DNA of 64,000 nt from Yersinia hibernica (lineage in GTDB: Bacteria; Pseudomonadota; Gammaproteobacteria; Enterobacterales; Enterobacteriaceae). The notes under the pieces are model-generated. The model was not told the origin of the DNA, ran no database searches, and saw nothing but the letters and a program-made list of their open reading frames with translations. Location: positions 4,678,940 through 4,742,939 of the forward strand of contig NZ_CP032487.1 of the NCBI RefSeq assembly GCF_004124235.1. Reading direction: 5' to 3'. This document shows, piece by piece, positions 39,800 through 49,326 of the stretch (its first letter is position 1; each line of letters opens with the position of its first letter). Made by a program: the position numbers and the translations under genes.

Positions 39800-40537
39800 T
39801 CAGTGCCCCTTAATGACAGTTCGCTGCTGACGCCACATACCCCAGGCCTCAATCAATGCAATAATCGCGATATACAACACCGTTGCCACGCCGAAAGCCT
39901 GGAACGTCCGCAATGTTTCGGTTTCCACCTGGCGAGAAGCATAAGAAAGTTCAGCCACACCAATAGCCATTGCCAGTGACGAATTTTTAATAATATTCAT
40001 ATATTGGCCCAGTAATGGCGGCATCGCGATTTTCAGCGCCTGCGGCAATACCACATGCCGCATAGCCTGCCACCCCGTCAATCCCAATGCATGAGCGGCG
40101 TATTTTTGCCCCTTAGCCACACCGCTTATCCCCGCCCGCAACTCTTCAGCAATAAATGCGGTGGAATAGAATGTCAGGCCAATAAAACCGGCTAAAAACT
40201 CGAAAGAAGGCCAGCCGAGGGTGAGTCCGAAGGCCGTGATTTCATGGGGAGTATTAAGCCAAGGAATCCAGGATGCAGGTAGGAATTGGCTGGCAGCAAA
40301 GTACCAAAAGAACAGCTGGATGAGCAGCGGTGTATTGCGAAACAGCGTGCTGTAGCCAATCGCAAACCATTGTAACCCTTTAAGTTCGCTGTCTCTGGCC
40401 GCCGCAAGTAAAAAACCCAACAACGTCGAAGCCACCACTGTGCAAGCAGAAATCCACAACGTCAGCAGAAAACCGTGCCACAGCCAGCCGAGATATTGCG
40501 GGGCCAGCAACCAGTCAGTGAGGTGATGTAGATTCAT
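39800..40537 (-). CDS. Polar amino-acid ABC transporter permease, first permease
   Basis: Permease of the HisQ/GltJ family, 245 residues. Its N-terminal helices (FLLTLWISACTVVASTLLGFLLAAARDS) and the FRNTPLLIQLFFWYFAA segment are typical of family-3 amino-acid importers. The EAA loop is GISGVAKGQKYAAHALGLTGWQAMRHVVLPQALK (~145-178). It is second in the operon, after the binding protein, and translationally coupled to the next permease. Confidence 0.9.
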   Translation of the reverse strand: MNLHHLTDWLLAPQYLGWLWHGFLLTLWISACTVVASTLLGFLLAAARDSELKGLQWFAIGYSTLFRNTPLLIQLFFWYFAASQFLPASWIPWLNTPHEITAFGLTLGWPSFEFLAGFIGLTFYSTAFIAEELRAGISGVAKGQKYAAHALGLTGWQAMRHVVLPQALKIAMPPLLGQYMNIIKNSSLAMAIGVAELSYASRQVETETLRTFQAFGVATVLYIAIIALIEAWGMWRQQRTVIKGH

Positions 40538-40571
40538 ATATCCTTAAACCTATCTCTGCTGCTTGAAAGCA

Positions 40572-40603
40572 AACAGCCCTGCATCACTACAATGCAAGGC
40601 TTT
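40572..40603 (-). terminator. Hairpin between binding-protein and permease genes
   Basis: GCCTTGCAT and ATGCAGGGC (minus strand) pair around a short loop. Such a stem between a highly expressed binding protein and its permeases usually acts as an attenuator or 3' stabiliser, which is inferred here. Confidence 0.5.
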
Positions 40604-40627
40604 TGGTGTTCTTAATTTAACCTTGAA

Positions 40628-41482
40628 TCATGCCTTAGGCTGTTGATCCAATGGTGCAAATTTGAAATCACCACGGGGTTGAGCGGCCTTGGTTTCAGGC
40701 CCGAACCAGCGGTCATAAATTTTCGCGGCTTCGCCATCTTTTTCCAATTTAGCCAGGGTTTCGTTTACTTGAGTGGTTAAACGATCTTCCCCCTTAGGAA
40801 TACCAATGCCTTGATATTCTTTGGTAATACTGAATGGTGAGATTTCGAAGTCTGCTTTTTGTGCGGCGGGAAGATTACCCAGCAACCCGACTAATTTGGC
40901 ATCATCCTGAGTGATTGCTTGAACATTACCATTGCGCAGAGCAGTAAATGCCACTGGAGTATCATCGTAAGAAATGACTTTCGCTGTTGGATAACGGTCA
41001 CGCAAGGTTATTTCCTGTACCGTGCCTTTATCCGCACCAATACGCAATTTGCCGATGTCTTCTGGTGTTTTCAGCACCCCTTTATGGGCGATAAATTTCT
41101 GTCCAGTGGCAAAATACGGCAAGCTGAAGTTCACTTCTTTGGCGCGATCATCAGTAATCGTGAAGTTGGCAGCAATCAGATCCACTTTTTTAGAGGTCAG
41201 TAACGGAATGCGGTTCGCTGGGTTAGTTGCCCGCAATTCAACTTTTACACCTAAATCTTTCGCAATAGCATTCGCCACATCTACATCATATCCCACCAGT
41301 TTTTTAGTCTGTGGGTCAATGTAGCCAAACGGTGGGTTGCTATCGAATACAGCAATTCGCACCACCCCTTCCTTCTTAATATCATCCAGTTTATCTGCAT
41401 GAGCCGCACCAGACAGTGTGGCCAAACTGGCTAACAACGTCAGTGCCAGAACACTTTTTTTTGTGGTGAGAGATTGCTTCAT
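40628..41482 (-). CDS. Family 3 amino-acid ABC transporter substrate-binding protein
   Basis: Periplasmic binding protein of 284 residues. A signal peptide (SVLALTLLASLATLSGAAHA) is cleaved before DKLDDIKKEGVVRIAV. SBP_bac_3 landmarks are NPPFGYIDPQTKKLVGYDVDVANAIAKDLG, the arginine of the ligand site in ATNPANRIPLLTSKKVDLIAANFTITDDRAKEVNFS, and IGADKGTVQE. It ends with an unusual Gln/Pro tail (FKFAPLDQQPKA). First gene of the three-gene importer operon. The ligand is probably a polar amino acid; which one cannot be told. Confidence 0.9.
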   Translation of the reverse strand: MKQSLTTKKSVLALTLLASLATLSGAAHADKLDDIKKEGVVRIAVFDSNPPFGYIDPQTKKLVGYDVDVANAIAKDLGVKVELRATNPANRIPLLTSKKVDLIAANFTITDDRAKEVNFSLPYFATGQKFIAHKGVLKTPEDIGKLRIGADKGTVQEITLRDRYPTAKVISYDDTPVAFTALRNGNVQAITQDDAKLVGLLGNLPAAQKADFEISPFSITKEYQGIGIPKGEDRLTTQVNETLAKLEKDGEAAKIYDRWFGPETKAAQPRGDFKFAPLDQQPKA

Positions 41483-41771
41483 TGAAAGCTCCTAAGAGGA
41501 TTGAGATGTGGCGATGTGTGTAAGCTATCAATTCGGCGTTAGATCAGGAAATAATATAAAACAATATGTTTATAACTAATTAATCTCAATGAATAAATCT
41601 CATTATAATGAGAAATAAGGTGAGGTCGTTGGCAGGGATTGCGGCTGCAAATATTCAGCCAGATAAGAGAAGATAGCTTTTGGCTTTTAATTCATAAACG
41701 TGTTTTATGCAAGAGTTAATTTTGGTGTTTGCTATCATACCACCTCATCCTTCATTAAACAGGTTAATCTA

Positions 41772-42959
41772 ATGCTTACACCCCCTCGCCCAACACCTAA
41801 AATGGTCAATGACGTTAAGTCTATTTTAGACAATAACATTGAATCATCAAAAATTAAATTTAATGGTAAAAAATATACTATTTCCATTCAAGATGGGAAG
41901 TGTGTGTCATTAACTCGCGATGATAAGAAATGGTATAAATCCGTTTGTGATTTTTTCAATCGTGGATTCACTTCAGGACAAAATGCATTTATCCCAAGGT
42001 CACATCAACTCAAAGTGGCTGTTAATGATTATCTGAGTTCAAATAAAAAAGAGCCTATTTACGCATCACTTGAAGAGGTTAAAAATGTTAACTTAGATAA
42101 ATGTAAAAAAGATACTGATGACGATGCGAAAAAATTATGGAAGAGTTTAATCGAATTCAATAAAATAAATAATTACAAAACGACGTCAGGAAATGCCAAT
42201 AGATATAGAGATATTTCATCAAGAGAATCAACCCAATTAAATGAAAAAATAAATGCAAATAAAATAAGCATCACTGATTGCCATATTGCTAATGCCGGTC
42301 AATACCCAAAAGATGAACAAATTGAAGATCACCTAAAAATACTGGCTGATAATAAAACCTCTTGCCTTGTCGTATTAGCATCAAATGAAGACATTAAAAA
42401 AGTTGGTTATACTGATTATTTCACCACTAACAATACCTATGCCACATCAACTTTAGTTGAAAAAAATCATAAATTAGGTTCGAAAGTACTTGCAAATATA
42501 TATGTATTAGCAACAAAGAATAGCAAAGGGATATGTGTTGAGATTCCGGTGGTTCATGTAACCAATTGGCCAGATAAGAAACCAATTCCAAGGCTGGCAT
42601 TAAGAGAGATGGTAAAAGTAGTGACTGATTTCAACAAGATTTTTCAAGATAAAAACAAACACCTATTGAACAACCTTGATGAAGGGAAACCTTTTGTTCA
42701 CTGTAAAGCCGGTGTTGGAAGAACAGGGACATTTATTGCTGAATATTATATGTCAAATCACTCAGATAAAAATATCAGCCTAGAGAGAGTTATTGAAGAT
42801 ATGCGCACATCACGTAATGAAAAAATGGTTCAAACTCAAGAACAACTGAATACGCTGGTGGCTATATGTAAAGATCAAAATAGGCCGATATTTAAATCAG
42901 ATGAAAAACCTAATCCAGCTATAAATGAACCTATTTACGCTAATGTAGCCCGAGCATAA
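41772..42959 (+). CDS. YopH-like protein tyrosine phosphatase, putative type III effector with two EPIYA motifs
   Basis: Probable secreted effector of 395 residues. The PTP domain spans ~140-370: NRYRDI (143-148), the WPD loop Trp266-Asp268, the signature HCKAGVGRTG with catalytic Cys311 and Arg317, and a Q-loop QTQEQL (354-359). All catalytic landmarks are kept. EPIYA motifs occur at 94-98 (Tyr97, KEPIYASLEEV) and 386-390 (Tyr389, NEPIYANV), the pattern phosphorylated by host Src-family kinases in CagA, Tir-like and Bep effectors. No signal peptide is seen. ATG 41772 is preferred; a GTG at 41700 in frame is unlikely. Strikingly AT-rich by eye next to the flanking genes. A chaperone gene follows 3 bp downstream. 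It may correspond to YspP of the Ysa system, which cannot be decided here. Confidence 0.85.
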   Translation: MLTPPRPTPKMVNDVKSILDNNIESSKIKFNGKKYTISIQDGKCVSLTRDDKKWYKSVCDFFNRGFTSGQNAFIPRSHQLKVAVNDYLSSNKKEPIYASLEEVKNVNLDKCKKDTDDDAKKLWKSLIEFNKINNYKTTSGNANRYRDISSRESTQLNEKINANKISITDCHIANAGQYPKDEQIEDHLKILADNKTSCLVVLASNEDIKKVGYTDYFTTNNTYATSTLVEKNHKLGSKVLANIYVLATKNSKGICVEIPVVHVTNWPDKKPIPRLALREMVKVVTDFNKIFQDKNKHLLNNLDEGKPFVHCKAGVGRTGTFIAEYYMSNHSDKNISLERVIEDMRTSRNEKMVQTQEQLNTLVAICKDQNRPIFKSDEKPNPAINEPIYANVARA

Positions 42960-42962
42960 CAT

Positions 42963-43367
42963 ATGGATATTTACCAGCAAGTTTGTGAAGAACTCGGCAT
43001 TGTAAATCTGACATTCGATGAAAATAATTTATTTATCTGCGAATTGAATTGCACAGAATCCGACAACGAATATAGCTGCCAGCTATCAATTTACCGCGAT
43101 GAAATTGAACAAAGCTTATGCTTTGCGCTTTCTGGAAAAAATGAGTTACCGACGGTGATTTCCGGTGATTTTCTCACCCATTTATGTGAGCAGGCGCTAC
43201 AACCTTTAAATTCAGGACTGGGCATTGGAATTTTCCCTGGCAGTCGGCTTCTCACCGTGTTTAAAAAAGTGTCTTTGGCCGGATATTATCAAGGCAGTCT
43301 TAACCAACTTTTATCGGAATTGATGACATCAATTGAGGAGTGGGATAGCCGCCTTATTACAGCTTAG
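42963..43367 (+). CDS. Class I type III secretion chaperone (CesT/Syc type)
   Basis: Small acidic protein of 134 residues. It has the layout of Tir-chaperone family members: an N-terminal helix (MDIYQQVCEELG), then strand-turn FDENNLFICEL, strands around YSCQLSIYRDEIEQSLCFALSG, and a C-terminal helix LLSELMTSIEEWDSRL. Size, acidity and position 3 bp after the effector gene are typical of dedicated SycH/SicP chaperones that bind the N-terminal region of their effector. Homology is recognised by pattern only; the context makes the call strong. Confidence 0.75.
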   Translation: MDIYQQVCEELGIVNLTFDENNLFICELNCTESDNEYSCQLSIYRDEIEQSLCFALSGKNELPTVISGDFLTHLCEQALQPLNSGLGIGIFPGSRLLTVFKKVSLAGYYQGSLNQLLSELMTSIEEWDSRLITA

Positions 43368-43420
43368 TGTTGAGTTATATATTCAAAACAAGTTAGTGAC
43401 CAATGGCTTATAAAAATCAG

Positions 43421-43458
43421 CCCCCTAATCAAGCATCAAGATACCGCTTGATTGGGGG
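43421..43458. terminator. Bidirectional terminator between the chaperone gene and phoU
   Basis: CCCCC-T-AATCAAG pairs with CTTGATT-GGGGG (one bulged T), between two convergent genes. TTTGTTATTT follows on the plus strand. Confidence 0.8.
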
Positions 43459-43464
43459 AGTTTG

Positions 43465-44187
43465 TTATTTTTCAACTTTGGTGGAAAGCAGCTTTTCTAA
43501 ATCATCGCCACCGAGGTGGCGGAAATCCTGACCTTTAACAAAGTAGAAGATAAACTCACAAATATTCTGGCAACGATCACCAATACGTTCAATGGAGCGG
43601 GCGCAAAACAGTGCTGTTAGCACGCTGGGTATGGTGCGCGGATCTTCCATCATATAGGTCATTAACTGGCGCACAATGCCCTCATATTCCTGATCGACCT
43701 TCTTATCTTCGCGATAAATTCGGATAGCCTCATCCAAATCCATCCGGGCGAAAGCATCCAGTACATCATGCAGCATCTGCACGGTGTGGCGGCCTAAAGA
43801 CTCCAAACTGACTAACAGTGGCTGGTGCTGTTGGGAGAATTTTTCCAACGCCGTGCGGCAGATTTTATCCGCCACATCGCCAATGCGCTCTAGCTCAGAA
43901 ATCGTCTTGATGATGGCCATCACCAGGCGCAAATCACTGGCGGTTGGCTGACGTTTAGCAATGATGCGCACACAGGCTTCATCAATCGCCACTTCCATCA
44001 TATTGACTTTCTTGTCGCCATCAATGACCTGTTTGGCCAACTCACCGTCCTGATTATGCATGGCGGTGATTGCATCAGATAATTGTTGCTCCACCAGCCC
44101 ACCCATGGTCAATACTTGGGTGCGGATATGTTCAAGTTCTGCATTGAACTGGCCGGAAATATGTTTATTAAGATTCAAGTTATCCAT
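43465..44187 (-). CDS. phoU: Phosphate signalling protein PhoU
   Basis: Negative regulator linking the Pst transporter to the PhoR kinase, 240 residues. It has two three-helix PhoU repeats with metal-binding motifs: [18 protein letters not shown] (~88-105) and [17 protein letters not shown] (~197-213), both with E/DxxxD signatures. Last gene of pstSCAB-phoU, 54 bp after pstB, under PhoB control from the pstS promoter. Confidence 0.98.
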   Translation of the reverse strand: MDNLNLNKHISGQFNAELEHIRTQVLTMGGLVEQQLSDAITAMHNQDGELAKQVIDGDKKVNMMEVAIDEACVRIIAKRQPTASDLRLVMAIIKTISELERIGDVADKICRTALEKFSQQHQPLLVSLESLGRHTVQMLHDVLDAFARMDLDEAIRIYREDKKVDQEYEGIVRQLMTYMMEDPRTIPSVLTALFCARSIERIGDRCQNICEFIFYFVKGQDFRHLGGDDLEKLLSTKVEK

Positions 44188-44241
44188 GACACTTCCCGTA
44201 CGTATAAGTGGTCGAAATGAATGAGATCGACTCCAAAGCCA

Positions 44242-45033
<792 letters not shown>

Positions 45034-45118
45034 TTAGCCAATGCCGCCGTAGCCGCATTTTGGAATTTATTGGCGAATCGGTATTTTCTTTGCTAATTAA
45101 TAGCCCGTTCTCAGCCGA

Positions 45119-46006
45119 TTAATACTTCTTCTTAGCGAAAATAACGCGAGCCAGAATATTCAGTAGCAATACACACAGGGTTATCAAAAGCACCCCAGCC
45201 CAGGCCAGTTGCTGCCATTCACTAAACGGGCTCATGGCAAACTTAAAGATGGTAACGGGCAGGTTAGCAATAGGCTGCATCAGGTCGGTACTCCAGAACT
45301 GGTTGGAGAGCGAGGTGAACAGTAAAGGGGCGGTTTCACCCGCAATACGCGCTACCGCTAACAAGATACCGGTCAAAATACCGGAGACAGAGGCCTTCAA
45401 AGTAATGGCCGATATCATGCGCCACTTTGGTGTTCCTAAGGCGTAGGCCGCTTCGCGCAAGCTATCCGGTACCAATTTCAGCATATTTTCAGTGGTACGA
45501 ATAACAATCGGCACCTGTAACAGCGCCAGTGCTATCACGCCCGCCCAGCCGGAGAAATGTTCCATCTTGGCCACCACAATGGTGTAGACAAACAAGCCGA
45601 CCACAATGGAAGGTGCTGATAACAAAATGTCATTTATAAAGCGGGTAATTTCTGCCAGCCAGGATTTACGGCCATACTCAGCCAGATAAATCCCCGCCAT
45701 AATACCTAATGGGGTGCCAATCACTGTCGCCCACAGAATTAACAACCCACTCCCGGCAATGGCGTTGGCTAAACCACCACCGGCGGTGTTAGGTGGCGGT
45801 GTCATCTCGGTAAACAGCGCCAAAGACATGCCATCAATACCTTTGGTTACGGTAGAGAATAAAATCCACACCAACCAAAACAGACCAAATGCCATGGTTA
45901 CCATTGAAAGTATTAAGGCAATCCGATTCTTTTGACGACGCCAGGCCTGCTTTTTACGGCGGGTTTCCATCAGTGTTGCATCACTTTGCATATTCATCGT
46001 CGCCAT
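45119..46006 (-). CDS. pstA: Phosphate ABC transporter permease PstA
   Basis: Inner-membrane permease of 295 residues with six helices. The charged cytoplasmic N-terminus ([18 protein letters not shown]) precedes TM1. The coupling loop is [23 protein letters not shown] (~184-206), and [14 protein letters not shown] is conserved. Its start lies one base after the pstC stop, so the two permease genes are coupled. Confidence 0.98.
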   Translation of the reverse strand: MATMNMQSDATLMETRRKKQAWRRQKNRIALILSMVTMAFGLFWLVWILFSTVTKGIDGMSLALFTEMTPPPNTAGGGLANAIAGSGLLILWATVIGTPLGIMAGIYLAEYGRKSWLAEITRFINDILLSAPSIVVGLFVYTIVVAKMEHFSGWAGVIALALLQVPIVIRTTENMLKLVPDSLREAAYALGTPKWRMISAITLKASVSGILTGILLAVARIAGETAPLLFTSLSNQFWSTDLMQPIANLPVTIFKFAMSPFSEWQQLAWAGVLLITLCVLLLNILARVIFAKKKY

Positions 46007-46007
46007 C

Positions 46008-46964
46008 TTAGCGCCCCTCTTTCTTAGCCAGACGCAAAATCATTAGCTTAGACAAAGCCAGTACGATAAAGGTAATAACAAACAAGATCAGACCCAGTTC
46101 CATCAATGCGGCGGTATGTAAACCAGATTCAGCTTCGGCAAACTCATTCGCCAACGCGGAGGTAATACTGTTGCCCGGCATAAACAGCGAGAAGCTGTCG
46201 AGCTGATAGGTGTTGCCGATGATAAAGGTCACCGCCATGGTTTCACCCAATGCACGCCCCAACCCCAACATCACGCCGCCGATAACACCATTTTTGGTAT
46301 AAGGCAGCACAATACGCCAAATCACTTCCCAGGTGGTGCAGCCAATGCCATAGGCCGATTCTTTCATCATCACCGGGGTTTGTTCAAATACATCGCGCAT
46401 CACCGCGGCAATGTAAGGAATAATCATGATGGCTAAAATGACACCGGCAGCCAAAATACCAATACCAAATGCAGGGCCAGAGAACAGCACCCCCACAATC
46501 GGAATACCTGACATAACATTGCCAACCGGCTCTTGAAAATAACGGGCAAACAGCGGGGCGAAGACAAACAAACCCCACATACCGTAAACAATGCTAGGGA
46601 TTGCGGCCAGCAATTCAATCGCAACTCCCAGTGGGCGTTTTAGCCAGTTCGGTGCCAGTTCAGTTAAGAACAAAGCAATGCCAAAACTGACCGGAACCGC
46701 GATGAGCAAGGCGATAACAGAGGTGACCACGGTGCCGTAAATGGGGACTAAAGCACCAAACTGCTCAGCCGGGGCATCCCACTCTTTGGTCCACAAGAAG
46801 GCCCAACCAAATTTTTCAATGCTTGGCCAGGAAGCAATAATCAATGAAACGATAATGCCGCCCAACAGAAATAGGGTAATCAGCGCCGCCAATTTAACCA
46901 GCGCACTGAAGATAATATCACCGTATTTACTCGGTGCTTTGATAGTTGGCTTATTCGCAGCCAT
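46008..46964 (-). CDS. pstC: Phosphate ABC transporter permease PstC
   Basis: Inner-membrane permease of 318 residues, partner of PstA. It starts [20 protein letters not shown] like E. coli PstC (319 residues). A longer frame to 47024 only adds codons contributed by the neighbouring ERIC repeat and is rejected. The coupling loop is [27 protein letters not shown] (~205-231), and [18 protein letters not shown] is conserved. Preceded by an ERIC repeat instead of a short pstS-pstC gap. Confidence 0.97.
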   Translation of the reverse strand: MAANKPTIKAPSKYGDIIFSALVKLAALITLFLLGGIIVSLIIASWPSIEKFGWAFLWTKEWDAPAEQFGALVPIYGTVVTSVIALLIAVPVSFGIALFLTELAPNWLKRPLGVAIELLAAIPSIVYGMWGLFVFAPLFARYFQEPVGNVMSGIPIVGVLFSGPAFGIGILAAGVILAIMIIPYIAAVMRDVFEQTPVMMKESAYGIGCTTWEVIWRIVLPYTKNGVIGGVMLGLGRALGETMAVTFIIGNTYQLDSFSLFMPGNSITSALANEFAEAESGLHTAALMELGLILFVITFIVLALSKLMILRLAKKEGR

Positions 46965-46976
46965 AGACTCTCTTCT

Positions 46977-47108
46977 CATCCGACCCGTCGTAATTGAAGT
47001 TGCCGGGGTGTTGGTTGCATTCACAAACCCGAATCACTTACACAAGTAAGCTCATCGGGATTTGTTCACTTGCCGCCTACCTGTAACTCCAATGACTTTG
47101 GGTTTAAG
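46977..47108. repeat. ERIC repeat between pstS and pstC
   Basis: Full-length palindromic unit: one end reads CCCGTCGTAATTGAAGTTGC and the other TAACTCCAATGACTTTGGGT. The core AATCACTTACACAAGTAAGC is followed by TCATCGGG. It matches the 127-bp enterobacterial repetitive intergenic consensus as found in yersiniae. It is transcribed within the pst operon and would form a long stem in the mRNA. Confidence 0.85.
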
Positions 47109-47137
47109 GTATCTAATAAATCAATTTACAGGTTCAA

Positions 47138-48178
47138 TCAAAAAATTGGCTTACCGCTGCTGTCTTTAATCTGTGTCTTCCAAGCGGCGCGGACTTGCTC
47201 AACAACTTCTGCTGGCAATGTTGCATAATCCAGCTCGTTGGCTTGTTTAGCGCCATGGGTGTAACCCCAGTCAAAGAACTTCAGCACTTCAACGCCGTTA
47301 GCTGCGTTTTTCTGAACTTTATGCACCAAAATGAAAGTTGTTGAGGTGATTGGCCAGACATCATCACCTTTTTGATTGGTTAAATCTTGAGCGAACGTTT
47401 TGCTCCAGTCGACACCTTTCGCCGCAGAGCTAAAGCTGTGCTCGGTCGGGCTAACGGGTTTCCCATCAGCAGAAATCAGTTTGGTATAAGCCAGATTATT
47501 CTGTTTGGCGTAAGCATATTCTACATAGCCAATAGAGCCCGGAAGGCGCTGTACAAAGGCGGCGATACCGTCGTTACCTTTACCACCCAAACCCGTCGGC
47601 CAGTTAACCGTAGAGCCTGCGCCAATTTTTTCTTTCCATTCGGCGTTGACTTTAGCCAGGTAGCTGGTGAACACAAATGAAGTGCCGGAACCGTCAGCGC
47701 GACGCACCACTGCAATATTTTGATCTGGCAATTTAACACCCGGGTTCAACTTAACAATAGCGGGGTCATTCCACTTTTTCACATTGCCCAGATAAATATC
47801 ACCCAGTGTTTTACCGTCTAATGTCAACTCACCGGATTTAATCCCAGGAATATTAACGGCCAGCACCACACCGCCAATCACAGTCGGGAATTGGAATAAA
47901 CCTTCAGCGGCCAGTTTTTCGTCTGCCAATGGCGCATCAGAAGCACCGAAATCAACAGTATTGGCAATGATTTGTTTCACGCCACCGGAAGAACCGATCC
48001 CCTGATAGTTAACTTTATTACCTGTTTCTTTCTGATAAGAATCTGCCCACTTGGCATACACCGGCGCGGGGAATGTCGCACCTGCACCTGTCAGGCTTGC
48101 AGCAGCGAACGCGGACACGGTGGTCATAGATAAAGTCGCTGCCACAATGCTGGCTACGGTGGTACGCATCAGTTTCAT
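47138..48178 (-). CDS. pstS: Periplasmic phosphate-binding protein PstS
   Basis: High-affinity phosphate-binding protein of 346 residues. The signal peptide ([19 protein letters not shown]) is cleaved before [20 protein letters not shown]. Phosphate contacts are expected in [29 protein letters not shown] and [10 protein letters not shown], all present. First gene of pstSCAB-phoU, with an AGGAGG ribosome site and tandem Pho boxes upstream. Confidence 0.99.
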   Translation of the reverse strand: MKLMRTTVASIVAATLSMTTVSAFAAASLTGAGATFPAPVYAKWADSYQKETGNKVNYQGIGSSGGVKQIIANTVDFGASDAPLADEKLAAEGLFQFPTVIGGVVLAVNIPGIKSGELTLDGKTLGDIYLGNVKKWNDPAIVKLNPGVKLPDQNIAVVRRADGSGTSFVFTSYLAKVNAEWKEKIGAGSTVNWPTGLGGKGNDGIAAFVQRLPGSIGYVEYAYAKQNNLAYTKLISADGKPVSPTEHSFSSAAKGVDWSKTFAQDLTNQKGDDVWPITSTTFILVHKVQKNAANGVEVLKFFDWGYTHGAKQANELDYATLPAEVVEQVRAAWKTQIKDSSGKPIF

Positions 48179-48231
48179 AATCCCTCCTAATGGGATATTA
48201 GAATCAACTTTAAATTGTTTTCATCAGATTA

Positions 48232-48304
48232 AGTATGGTGCAGGAGGGAAAATAGGACAGTTTAATGACAGAAAAATGTACGAAATATTACAGTTATATG
48301 ACAG
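48232..48304 (-). promoter_or_regulatory. pstS promoter with two Pho boxes
   Basis: Reading leftwards: Pho box CTGTCATATAACTGTAAT (48304-48287), then a second, CTGTCATTAAACTGTCCT (48271-48254), a 33-bp period (three helical turns), then a -10-like CATACT (48237-48232). The boxes replace the -35, as in PhoB-activated promoters, so phosphate starvation should induce the operon. Confidence 0.92.
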
Positions 48305-48555
48305 ACAAACAAAAACAAAATAAGCTCATGAATAATATATATTTTTAACTTTCTCCGTTTAGATATTCCAACTCTCATTAGAGGGGGTATAAAGCAAAAA
48401 ACGCTTATTTCATCCGCAACAGTCTGTTTTCTTTTCTTCACGTCTGATGTCTTACAGCAGAGTAATTAAGTTACTCATACAAAAATGGCCCGGTTGATAA
48501 TCTCTGCAGAATTTGCTTATGATTTGCGATTAAAAGTGGCACTTACTTACAGCAG
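48305..48555. other. Non-coding stretch between the pst promoter and the MarR gene terminator
   Basis: AT-rich, about 250 bp, with no supported gene. A 63-codon frame (48485-48676, plus) crosses the terminator hairpin and has no ribosome site, so it is not called. A small RNA ending at the terminator at 48597 is possible but unsupported. Confidence 0.4.
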
Positions 48556-48597
48556 GAAAAAGCACCTAACTGATAATCATCCTAGGTGCTTTTTTAT
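48556..48597. terminator. Terminator downstream of the MarR-family gene (bidirectional)
   Basis: AAAAAGCACCTA / TAGGTGCTTTTTT stem with a 14-nt loop. T runs exist on both strands. It lies about 65 bp after the MarR gene stop on the minus strand. Confidence 0.8.
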
Positions 48598-48659
48598 TTG
48601 CTGGCAGCGGGTAAGACTAAACAAAGTATCAGGATCAACCTCTCGGTTTTTATTGCAGC

Positions 48660-49100
48660 TTAACAGGGATGAGTGATATTGCGATGAACTTGCTGCAATA
48701 ATTCCAACAGCTGCCTTTGCAGAACCTCCGGGCTATCTTTCAATAACTCATTGGCGACCTGCTCCTGTAAATCTCTTAGCCGCACAAACAGCTGTTTCCC
48801 CTGGTCACTTAAGTGAAGACAGCGAACACGTTTGTCATTTTCACTCGGGCTGCGCTCCAATAACTCTTTATCCTGAAGACTCGCCAGCATACGAGCCATT
48901 TGTGCTTTGTCGGTATGACTGCGATCTACTAATTCTTTTTGCGTTAGACCTGAATTGCGGCCCACGTGGATCAAAATACGCATTTCATTGAATGTGAGGT
49001 CAGGATGAACTGACTCCATGCGGTTGCGGGTAATCGAACGAAAAAGATGCAGCAATTCATGCTGTCTATCAAATATTTCAACGGCTAATGTACAATTCAT
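48660..49100 (-). CDS. MarR-family transcriptional regulator
   Basis: Winged-helix regulator of 146 residues. The core DLTFNEMRILIHVGRNSGLTQKELVDRSHTDKAQMARMLASLQDKELLERSPSENDKRVRCLHLSDQG (~34-99) is the MarR recognition helix and wing with the D-x-R motif (NDKRVRCL). Helices on both ends dimerise it. It is divergent from a small membrane protein gene, with two symmetric operators between them, one next to its own start, so autorepression is likely. The inducer is unknown. Confidence 0.9.
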   Translation of the reverse strand: MNCTLAVEIFDRQHELLHLFRSITRNRMESVHPDLTFNEMRILIHVGRNSGLTQKELVDRSHTDKAQMARMLASLQDKELLERSPSENDKRVRCLHLSDQGKQLFVRLRDLQEQVANELLKDSPEVLQRQLLELLQQVHRNITHPC

Positions 49101-49112
49101 CCCGCCTCAATT

Positions 49113-49129
49113 AGTTGACAAAATCAACC
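49113..49129. promoter_or_regulatory. MarR-type operator, proximal copy
   Basis: AGTTGA-N5-TCAACC, the same half-sites as the neighbouring perfect palindrome with one mismatch, 13 bp upstream of the MarR gene start. Confidence 0.65.
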
Positions 49130-49144
49130 TTACTATGGATAATT

Positions 49145-49161
49145 AGTTGATATTATCAACT
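49145..49161. promoter_or_regulatory. MarR-type operator, distal copy
   Basis: AGTTGAT-ATT-ATCAACT, a perfect 17-bp palindrome, 32 bp (three helical turns) from the proximal copy. Likely bound by the MarR-family protein to control both divergent genes. Confidence 0.7.
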
Positions 49162-49326
49162 TAATGTCAGAGTGTGTCTATAGTCTCGCCAGCATAGCGA
49201 GCAATGTTTAATTCCTTTTCTTGATACAGATGAATTCCGGAGATATCCGGCCAGGGATTTATTTCTAACTCTTACAAACTCGCGCCTGTACGGTAATTAG
49301 CCCAAAGTGAAAGGTATATATATCTT

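Noticed and set aside
46965..47024. Twenty-codon N-terminal extension of PstC
   Set aside because: The codons lie in or next to the ERIC repeat and are absent from the E. coli protein; the ATG at 46964 gives the family N-terminus.
48485..48676. 63-codon plus-strand ORF between pstS and the MarR gene
   Set aside because: It runs through a clear terminator hairpin, lacks a ribosome site and has no recognisable sequence features.
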